Assembly (NCBI GenBank): GCA_027922465.2
Contig: BQMF02000014.1
Span: 310,001 to 374,000, forward strand
From: Turritopsis dohrnii
Taxonomy: Eukaryota > Cnidaria > Hydrozoa > Anthoathecata > Oceaniidae
Reading direction: 5' to 3'
DNA length: 64,000 nt
Of the stretch, positions 57,668-64,000 are shown piece after piece. Numbering within the stretch: the first letter of the stretch is position 1; every line of letters begins with the position of its first letter. The notes beneath the pieces were generated by a model that was not told the origin of the DNA, did not search any database, and saw nothing but the letters and a program-made list of their open reading frames with translations. The translations under genes were made by a program, and so were the position numbers.

Positions 57668-58099
57668 TTTGAGTTTCTTTTGAGTTTTCTAAATACATAC
57701 ATAACTTACTTACGCATGTGTTACCTGTTCTTTTATTAATATAAAATAGAAAACGTTAAGCAATAAACGTTTTATAATAATACATTCGTACAGACCTGTT
57801 CATTTAATTGTCATTCTATGAACCGAAACTCTATTAAATATATCAACTCAATTATATCATAGATGTTTCGGCTACTTTTACAGACAAATTAAATAATATA
57901 GAATAGTCTTTTTTGTTGTCACGTGACTTGTGTGTATTTTACAGACCAGTATTTGCATTATGCAAATCATATTTTTGAATTTATATTTATTTTGCAAATA
58001 TTTTCTCTATTGGATTTGAAATTTGGTACATAGAAAGCACAATAATAAAAAAATCTTGTGTTACTCAAAAGATTAAAATAGAAATTAATAGATCATCTT
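57668..58099. other. non-coding gap
   Basis: Filler related to the long Helitron-like units (ACATACATAACTTACTTACG..GTGTTACCTGTTCTTTTATTAAT also near 36660 and 37510), so retrotransposon B probably inserted into, or next to, such a unit. Confidence 0.4.
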
Positions 58100-58420
58100 C
58101 ATCTTCATAATCGGTATTAATTTCTTTCTCAGTATTGTCTTAATCTTCACAATTGATACATTTGCGCATATCTGCACAGAGCAAATGATTTCTTCTACAT
58201 AAACATTGATTTGTTAAGCAATTTCACCGACAAGAGCACGCTGAAATTTCGATCAGTGCCAGAGTTGCTGGTAGATTACCTGCCGTGATTGGTAAAAGAG
58301 ATCCTGCGGTCATCTCCAATCCGTAATTTGTGGGTTTTGTAAGCCTTTGAAACTACATATGCGACCACTTCGTGACATAATAGGCACGATTTTAGGAGGC
58401 AACTGTTCAGCATGTTATTG
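58100..58420 (-). pseudogene. decayed transposon-like protein with Cys-rich cluster
   Basis: On the minus strand one frame reads IVPIMSRSGRICSFKGLQNPQITDW, and after stops ISACSCR.NCLTNQCLCRRNHLLCADM.KCINCED, an array of eight Cys in a CxC...CxC...C...CxxC pattern, then an acidic tail (DYEDEDDLL). Similar Cys-rich tails occur in proteins of mobile elements, but I cannot name the family. Several stops; not functional. Confidence 0.35.
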
Positions 58421-58814
58421 ATATTGAGAGAAGAGAAACCTGTTCAGCCAGTGTGGTTCACTAGGTTGACTTTTTGCCAGTGAAAAGTAAAACAAACTTT
58501 TCTAGCACTTTTCGTGTTTCCAATGTTTTCTAGAGAATCTGCAACACCAAGATTTGTGAATCCTGGCAAAACATCACAGCTAAAGACTGATCTTAGATTA
58601 TATATTAAGTTTTCTAGATTCCAGTTATGACAGATAAATCATTAGTTTTTGTTTTGTTTCTATATGCGACAGGAGTTGTTTTAGTGAAACGTTTGATATA
58701 TTTGTTGAATCTGATTTCTTGTATTGGACTTCTTTTCGGGACGTACGTATGAAAGACTTTGATTACGTCACAGACACGTCCTAAGAAAGTAATTGTACCC
58801 AACTTTCTTGTCGA

Positions 58815-59110
58815 CGCCTTTTTTGCAGACCTCTATAAACGTTAGCTTTCCCTATTGGCGGCCAGTAGTTTTCGTCCAGAGGCGGAGTCGAACCCAGAAA
58901 CTCTGATGTGCCAGTCGAGCACGCTACCGCTGTGCCACCGCTGCTTGCTGTTCAAAATGTTTAATCAATTAGTTTTTTTATATCTAGTTAATACATTGCT
59001 ATAACAAAACAATAACAAAAATAAAAAGTTATCCCCATTGGTTCCCTAGATGTTTCTCCCAAGAACATCGTGTTTGATTTGTGATGCAATACATTGGCTT
59101 CCTATTGACG
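58815..59110 (+). mobile_element. Helitron-like unit fragment interrupted by an insertion
   Basis: CTATAAACGTTAGCTTTCCC..TATTGG and, after the insert, TTATCCCCATTGGTTCCC, then TTTCTCCCAAGAACATCG and GATGCAATACATTGGCTTCC, match the middle of the short-type unit (ACGTCAGTTATCCCTATTGG ... GATGCAATGCAATGATTCC) with much divergence. Confidence 0.6.
58859..59028. mobile_element. tRNA-derived SINE-like insertion
   Basis: The minus strand has a Pol III A box TGGCACAGCGG and B box GGGTTCGACTCC about 30 nt apart, as in a tRNA-derived head. The acceptor and T stems do not pair, so it is not a working tRNA. The insert lies between TTTCCCTATTGG and TTATCCCCATTGG, an imperfect target duplication of about 12-13 bp. 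The A-rich tail (AACAAAACAATAACAAAAAT) is on the plus-strand side, opposite to what the box orientation predicts. Confidence 0.5.
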
Positions 59111-59605
59111 TCGCACAGAAGAAAAATATAATTTCTCTCACCGCTACCATCTACCATTTTGCGTGACAGAGAGACAAACAAACAGACAGATAGACAGAGA
59201 ATCAGCCATTAATATATAGGTTATCGTGTTTTAAGCCAAAACTTGACTTATAACCCGACTTTATAACTCAAGTTTTCCAAACGCCGTGATTCATATAATA
59301 CAAACAACGAAAACTGCTGATATATCGTGCACTTTCTAACAAAAGTTATGGTAAACTCCCTTACAGAAATGAAATCGAGAAGAAAGTAACAATATAAGAC
59401 TATATTGAAAGAGAAAATTTTAAAGCATCTACCCAGTGGACAAATTTTGCTGAAACATCACTGCGAAGAAATGCATATCTATAGATTTTTTTCTTTCATG
59501 TCAACAGAAGTATTCTAATATATATTTTATTACATAAAGCTTCTTCCCAATCACAATAATTCAATCATTAATAACTTTGATGTTCTGAACTCCAACTCAA
59601 GGTAT
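59111..59605. other. non-coding gap
   Basis: AT-rich; a GACAGATAGACAGAGA stretch near 59190. No feature. Confidence 0.35.
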
Positions 59606-60070
59606 TTAAACAGTCCGTATAGAAGTGTTCTCGGCTATTTCGATGTCTTCAAGCTTGGGATTTGTAGCGTTTTCAGTATACATGCTTCTGGAATTACGTA
59701 CGTAAAGCAGCATTGATCGCAACAGAGCGAAGTTAATCTTTGTTTTCAACCACGACCATGCTAACGACTTGGATAAATGTCTCAGAAATGGGGTCATCAA
59801 GTCTTGAATAGAATATACGAAATTCGTTGCCCATACCACCACTTGTACTGAAGACTCAAGGAGAGAAACTACCTTGTTCCACTTGGAGGACACTTTCATT
59901 ATAATGGTGTTTTTTTCTCAGATTTGTTCCTTACATAGCATTGTTTGAGCGCTTGATTCTTGTATCTTGCAGCATTAGAGTCAAAAACTCTGATATCAAG
60001 AAATGTTTTTTGAACCTTGATCCAGAAGCTACTAACGCTTACGTCTAATCTTGCACCATCCTGACACGTC
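59606..60070 (-). pseudogene. endonuclease-like mobile-element protein fragment
   Basis: On the minus strand DGARLDVSVSSFWIKVQKTF then FLDIRVFDSNAARYKNQAL, and after a one-base shift at 59899 KWNKVVSLLESSVQVVVWATN and WLKTKINFALLRSMLL.VRNSRSM. I recognise the pattern ARLDV..FW....FFDVRVF.PNA...WI.TK.SF.LLRS from proteins repeatedly found beside retroelements in marine invertebrate genomes; its biochemical role is not established to my knowledge. The acidic/basic spacing could suit a PD-(D/E)XK-type fold, which is only inference. The frame starts inside Helitron-like sequence (60072-60250) and is 5'-truncated. Confidence 0.5.
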
Positions 60071-60071
60071 G

Positions 60072-60250
60072 AAGTTGAGCCTGTCTTGATGAAGCAAACG
60101 ATCCTATTCATTTTTTTATCAGTTTTCCGAACTTCACAACATGGGCACACTTTTGGTTGCCCATTCCATAATTTTATTTCTCGTGAACTCTTTGGGGGTG
60201 ATCCAAAGCAGACTGACATGGACGGTGATCGACGCCGTCTTTCCGTCTAG
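60072..60250 (-). mobile_element. Helitron-like long-type 5' end
   Basis: On the minus strand CTAG (60247-60250) is followed by ACGGAAAGACGGCGTCGATC (an imperfect hairpin at the position of the GCCGCC hairpin), AGTTCACGAGAAATAAAATT, GTGTGCCCATGTTGTGAAG and AAAACTGATAAAAAAATG, then GGATCGTTTGCTTC. Unit sequence gives way to the endonuclease-like frame with no spacer. Confidence 0.6.
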
Positions 60251-60462
60251 TTATAAAATCTTTGCAAAGAATGTTTATCTGAATTTGAAACTTATTCTTA
60301 AAAGCTCCAAATGATATTACATTAGCATTCGGTATACGTGAATACTACGTGTCATTTTTGTAACATTTTCTTCACTACAACTTTTAACTTGATAATGACA
60401 CCACTTACTGACAAAAAAATCATACATGTAGAACACATAACTCACATTTTGATTTTTGTTGT
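60251..60462. other. intron or upstream region of fucosyltransferase 2
   Basis: AT-rich, with a pyrimidine tract (TTTTGATTTTTGTTGTAG) at its 3' end suited to a splice acceptor. A promoter is not identifiable. Confidence 0.4.
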
Positions 60463-60464
60463 AG
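60463..60464 (+). promoter_or_regulatory. 3' splice site before fucosyltransferase 2
   Basis: TTTTTGTTGTAG followed by TGTCTACGACTGC. A 5' leader exon is expected upstream, or a trans-spliced leader could be added here. The neighbour gene has a matching acceptor at 62222-62223 at a similar distance from its ATG. Confidence 0.5.
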
Positions 60465-60477
60465 TGTCTACGACTGC

Positions 60478-60540
60478 ATGATTGTTAACAATGGACAACA
60501 CATTGCTAATATCACAAAGAAATGCTGCACAGAAACTTAA
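60478..60540 (+). promoter_or_regulatory. upstream ORF overlapping the start of fucosyltransferase 2
   Basis: An ATG at 60478 lies 13 bases before the main ATG and out of frame with it. It opens 20 codons before TAA at 60538-60540, overlapping the main start. If the transcript begins at the splice site 60464/60465, ribosomes meet this ATG first. The paralogue at 62243 has none. Confidence 0.4.
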
Positions 60541-61636
60541 GAAAATTTTCATTTTTCTAATGATACCTGTCATTGTCATGGTGATCAAAATTGGCAATGG
60601 CAACATTAAGATTCCACAGACACAACCCAAGTTTAAATTTGCTTCAGCACATTCCGAAAACCTTATGCTGTTTGCTTTAAGAAACCCGAAGAGACGTATA
60701 TCATTGGGTACCATTTCAAGAGGTAGCTGTAAATATGGAAACTGTAAAGAAGTATTCGATATGAAGTACTTTGAAGTTGCAACTGCTGTGATATTTAGTG
60801 CTCAAAACATGTTCACAATTGATGAGTTGAATAAGCTTAACAGAACAAGAAGAACTAAAAATCAGGTGTGGATCTACTTCACTTTAGAATCTGCATTTAC
60901 CTCACCAAGTACAAGATACTTCACTAACTATTTCAATCTGATGATAACATACCGTCTCGATTCCGATATAACGCGTCCGTATGGTCGTATTCAGAAAGGA
61001 GGCTTCACCACGTTGGAACAGGGCAAAAATTACTTGCATGGAAAAACTAAATTGATACTTTGGCTTTCTACCACTTATCATGAGGAGAGAGAACGGTTTG
61101 CTAAGGGATTAGAGAGAGAACTTCAATTAGATGTTGGAGGATTGTGTAGTAAACGCTTTAAAAATAAAATAGTTTGTAAAGATTATGATTGTACACAGGA
61201 GAGACGTCAATACAAGTTCTATTTTGCTGCTGAAAATACCTACTGCAGAGATTACATAACAGAAAAGTATTACCAACAGCCAATGATGGGTGATTCCGTG
61301 CCAATTGTGCTTGGTGGTGGAAACTATTCTAATCCAGAACTATGTGCTCCAGGCTCTTATATAAATCCTTTGGACTTTAAGAATTTCAAAGAGTTTGTGA
61401 ACCATATTAAGATGTTGGATGCAAATGATGACAAATACCTTGAGTATTTCAAATGGAGAAATCATTATAAGATCGTTAAAAAAGGGCCTGCTAGAAGTCC
61501 TAATGTGTGTAAGTTGTGTACAATGCTTAATGAGATCAAGCACTTCCCCATAAAATCAGTTTGGGACGAAGTTCGTAACGACTGTACTGTGCCTACAAAG
61601 AGGGTTCGCGATTGGTTGAAAAATAGTCACTTGTAA
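60491..61636 (+). CDS. alpha-1,3-fucosyltransferase (GT10), copy 2
   Basis: 381 aa from ATG 60491; the frame is open a few codons further upstream (TTG at 60482), but ATG 60491 is the first Met. Type II Golgi layout: a short basic cytosolic tail, a membrane anchor at about residues 18-34 (KIFIFLMIPVIVMVIKIG), a stem, then the catalytic domain. Motifs: SCKYGNC (about 80-85), QVWIYFTLESAF, TYRLDSD..RPYG, LDVGGLC, FYFAAENTYCRDYITEK (about 243-259), SVPIVLGGGNY, SYINPLDF, IKMLDANDDKYLEYFKW and a CKLC pair. It transfers fucose from GDP-fucose to glycans in the Golgi. No breaks. Its closest relative is the next gene. Confidence 0.92.
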   Translation: MDNTLLISQRNAAQKLKKIFIFLMIPVIVMVIKIGNGNIKIPQTQPKFKFASAHSENLMLFALRNPKRRISLGTISRGSCKYGNCKEVFDMKYFEVATAVIFSAQNMFTIDELNKLNRTRRTKNQVWIYFTLESAFTSPSTRYFTNYFNLMITYRLDSDITRPYGRIQKGGFTTLEQGKNYLHGKTKLILWLSTTYHEERERFAKGLERELQLDVGGLCSKRFKNKIVCKDYDCTQERRQYKFYFAAENTYCRDYITEKYYQQPMMGDSVPIVLGGGNYSNPELCAPGSYINPLDFKNFKEFVNHIKMLDANDDKYLEYFKWRNHYKIVKKGPARSPNVCKLCTMLNEIKHFPIKSVWDEVRNDCTVPTKRVRDWLKNSHL

Positions 61637-62221
61637 ATTACACTACATGAACAAGTCAATTGGCATTATACTATGGAATAGTGGCAAAGTTTAAAATTGT
61701 GATTTCATGAATATCTTTTGTGAATGTCCATTTATCTCATTATTTAGTTGTCTATTTGTGAAAAGAATTGTCTTGTAATGCATTGCTCTAGTATTTATAG
61801 TATATATTTAATTTTTGTTTAGTACAATAACAACCCATTGCTTCAAATTTCGCTAATCTTGTCAAACTTCCATGCATTCCAATTCTTTTTTATATAGAAA
61901 TAATGATCTGTTTCTTTAAGCGATTTTACAAAGCGTTCCATACACGTGGATTTTCCCTGCCATGTTTTTTATAGTTTTCTCTCAGCTACTTGTTACACTT
62001 ATTGTGGGCAGCACTTTCCGCAAAGATTTATCGTTCTTATTACGTATCCGTTTGGTACAATGACTATTTAGTTATGATTGAGTGCAGGAATTCAAAGGAA
62101 GAATAATCTGTGCACAAGATGTGAATTTCTAAACACAATCAAATTAATTGTTTTAAAACTGTGCACTAATTGGAAAGTTCAGAATATTTCAACTCTTACG
62201 TAATGATTTCTTTTTTTTTAC
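61637..62221. other. spacer between the two fucosyltransferases
   Basis: Contains the 3' UTR of copy 2 and probably a 5' leader exon or intron of copy 3. It ends in a strong pyrimidine tract (TTTCTTTTTTTTTACAG). No other feature. Confidence 0.4.
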
Positions 62222-62223
62222 AG
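62222..62223 (+). promoter_or_regulatory. 3' splice site before fucosyltransferase 3
   Basis: TTTTTTTTTACAG followed by TGTCACTGGACTAG, 19 bases before the ATG. A strong acceptor by its long T tract. The exon start TGTC matches that of copy 2. Confidence 0.6.
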
Positions 62224-62242
62224 TGTCACTGGACTAGTAACG

Positions 62243-63388
62243 ATGCTAAACATATTGCCAACATTTCAAGGAAACAATACACAGAAATGTAAAGCAGCTT
62301 TCATTTTTCTGATGATACCTGTTATTATCATGTTGATCATAATTAGATATGGTGACTTCAAGACACCACAGACGCAACCCCAGTTTCAGTTTGCCTCGGC
62401 ATATTCTAAAAAACTTATTCTGATCGCTTTAAAAGACCCAAAGAAACGACTATCATTTGGCACACATTCAAGAGGTAGCTGTAAATATGGAAACTGTAAA
62501 GAAGTATTCGACATGAAGTACTTTGAAGTTGCAACTGCTGTGATATTTAATGCTCAAAACATGTTCACAATTGATGAGTTGAATAAGCTTAACAGAACAA
62601 GAAGAACTAAAAATCAGGTGTGGATCTATTTCACTTTGGAATCTGCATTTATTTCACCAAGTACAAGATACTTCACTAACTATTTCAATCTGATGATAAC
62701 ATACCGTCTCGATTCCGATGCAAGGCGTCCGTATGGTCTTATTCAGAAAGGAAACTTCACTAAGTTGGAGCAGAGCAAAAATTACTTGCATGGAAAAACT
62801 AAATTGATACTTTGGCTTTCTACCACTTATCATGAGGAGAGAGAACGGTTTGCTAAGGGATTAGAGAAAGAACTTCAATTAGATGTTGGAGGATTGTGTA
62901 GTAAACGCTTTAAAAATAAAATAGTTTGTAAAAATTTTGATTGTACACAGGAGAGACGTCAATACAAGTTCTATTTTGCTGCTGAAAATAGCTACTGCAG
63001 AGATTACATATCCGAAAAGTATTACGAATATTCAATGCTGGGTGACACCGTGCCAATTGTGCTTGGTGGTGGAAACTATTCTAATCCAGAACTATGTGCT
63101 CCAGGCTCTTATATAAATCCTTTGGACTTTAAGAATTTCAAAGAGTTTGTGAACCATATTAAGATGTTGGATGCAAATGATGACAAATACCTTGAGTATT
63201 TCAAATGGAGAAATCATTATAAGATTATTCAAAGAGGACCAGCTAGAAATCCTAGTATGTGTAACTTGTGTATAATGCTTAATGAGATCAAGCACTTCCC
63301 CATAAAATCAGTTTGGGACGAAGTTCGTAACGACTGTATTGTCCCTACAAAAAGGGTTCGCGATTGGTTAGAGAATAGTGACTTGTAA
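62243..63388 (+). CDS. alpha-1,3-fucosyltransferase (GT10), copy 3
   Basis: 381 aa from ATG 62243 to TAA at 63386-63388, the same length as copy 2. Type II topology with an anchor at about residues 18-34 (AAFIFLMIPVIIMLIIIR). All catalytic motifs of copy 2 are present (SCKYGNC, LDVGGLC, FYFAAENSYCRDYISEK, TVPIVLGGGNY, LDANDDKYLEYFKW, CNLC). The two proteins differ mostly in the anchor and stem and hardly at all in the catalytic domain; 178 bases (61296-61473 against 63048-63225) are identical. Likely a recent tandem duplicate kept alike by gene conversion. No breaks. AATAAA at about 63709 could be a poly(A) signal. Confidence 0.92.
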   Translation: MLNILPTFQGNNTQKCKAAFIFLMIPVIIMLIIIRYGDFKTPQTQPQFQFASAYSKKLILIALKDPKKRLSFGTHSRGSCKYGNCKEVFDMKYFEVATAVIFNAQNMFTIDELNKLNRTRRTKNQVWIYFTLESAFISPSTRYFTNYFNLMITYRLDSDARRPYGLIQKGNFTKLEQSKNYLHGKTKLILWLSTTYHEERERFAKGLEKELQLDVGGLCSKRFKNKIVCKNFDCTQERRQYKFYFAAENSYCRDYISEKYYEYSMLGDTVPIVLGGGNYSNPELCAPGSYINPLDFKNFKEFVNHIKMLDANDDKYLEYFKWRNHYKIIQRGPARNPSMCNLCIMLNEIKHFPIKSVWDEVRNDCIVPTKRVRDWLENSDL

Positions 63389-64000
63389 ATTGCACTATTT
63401 AAGTAAGTCAAGTATACTGCCGGTGCTATGCTGTAAAATAGTGAAAATATAATCCATGTTTATGTGAAAAGAAGTGTCTTTTAATCCCTTACTCTACTTT
63501 ACCAAACAAATCCCTCTCTTCATGATTGACCGAAACCGTGAATAAGCACTTCCTTGTAGGTATGTTGTAATAATGCTTGAAATAATTCCACGAAGCAACG
63601 ATTTTGTAATGATTTGTGTACAAAAGAACGCGTGGATTGAGATCCTATCATTATGACTATATTTTTCAAAATCACGTAAATATAAACAAGACTAATTTAT
63701 TCCAACTATAAATAAAAAGATAAATCAATTTATACAATATTTAATAACAGACAGCATAAGTCTTGTACATGAGTAAAACTATGTAACTTTCAGATGACCT
63801 AGAGCGTCGCTTCATCGCAAGCAAATGCAAAGTCTTCAACACTGTTCCGACATTACGGCTGCCTCCAAGACAGGGAAGGGCTGATTTCACAATTTCAAAA
63901 ACTCAATGTGGCCTTAAGTAGGCTTCGTCACGTTGTTCCTGAAAAAACTCTTTTATCTCTTTAATACTCTTTATTTCATTCTCATCTTTCATACGGTGCT
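63389..64000. other. 3' flank of copy 3 and window end
   Basis: 3' UTR-like AT-rich DNA, then somewhat GC-richer sequence. On the minus strand 63741-63990 one frame reads FEIVKSALPCLGGSRNVG..LKTLHLLAMKRRS after an in-frame TGA preceded by EFFQEQRDEAYLRPH. This could be the end of a gene, or a pseudogene, entering from the right; not recognised. Confidence 0.3.

Noticed and set aside
58880..58945. Functional tRNA gene on the minus strand
   Set aside because: A and B boxes are good, but acceptor, anticodon and T stems do not pair.
60482..60490. TTG start codon for fucosyltransferase 2
   Set aside because: Non-AUG start not needed; ATG 60491 follows three codons later and gives the same length as the paralogue.

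Overview
The window looks like repeat-choked nuclear DNA of an invertebrate animal. It is AT-rich, has wide gaps between genes, carries APE-type non-LTR retrotransposons, Helitrons and many small inverted-repeat elements, and encodes Golgi-type GT10 fucosyltransferases. A cnidarian is my best guess, from the mix of elements and the style of the fucosyltransferases, but this is a low-confidence inference made without any search. Only three loci look like host genes. All three are alpha-1,3-fucosyltransferase (GT10) genes: a 5'-cut copy at 1-936 and two close tandem paralogues at 60491-61636 and 62243-63388. Each paralogue has its whole coding region in one exon just downstream of a 3' splice site.

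Almost everything between them is transposable-element debris, in layers. 1-10 kb: a deleted pogo/Tigger element, a TTA-flanked MITE, a decayed Helitron Rep fragment, a TTAA-flanked foldback element and the first Helitron-like 564-bp unit. 10.8-16.65 kb: non-LTR retrotransposon A (endonuclease plus reverse transcriptase), split by a 2.4-kb insertion. 17.5-19.7 kb: two minus-strand Helitron-like elements, one carrying a LINE reverse-transcriptase segment. 20.75-25.07 kb: a broken Helitron Rep-helicase gene with a recognisable 71-bp intron.

25.07-42.26 kb: a head-to-tail array of Helitron-like units. Short units (562-566 bp) alternate with long units (2-4 kb) that share the 3' end but begin with a different terminal hairpin. 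The array is interrupted by a 4.2-kb CCCAGCCGGC-ended transposon (with a 20-bp minisatellite), a TTAA-flanked element coding for a MADF-like protein, and a 2.6-kb inverted-repeat transposon. 42.3-47.9 kb: retrotransposon C remnants and a 128-bp tandem repeat. 47.9-51.4 kb: another large inverted-repeat transposon. 51.5-52.2 kb: an element with a perfect 10-bp target duplication (Mutator-like). 52.3-57.7 kb: retrotransposon B on the minus strand, interrupted by three small elements; removing two of them restores the reading frame. 58-60.25 kb: a Cys-rich remnant, a Helitron fragment hit by a tRNA-derived insertion, and a Helitron-like end fused to an endonuclease-like coding fragment.

No element in the window encodes an intact set of transposition proteins as read here; every transposase, Rep or RT frame is broken. 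The most unusual structures are the modular Helitron-like array with two alternative 5' hairpins and its apparent cargo segments. All family assignments come from motifs and pattern recognition and were not checked against any database.
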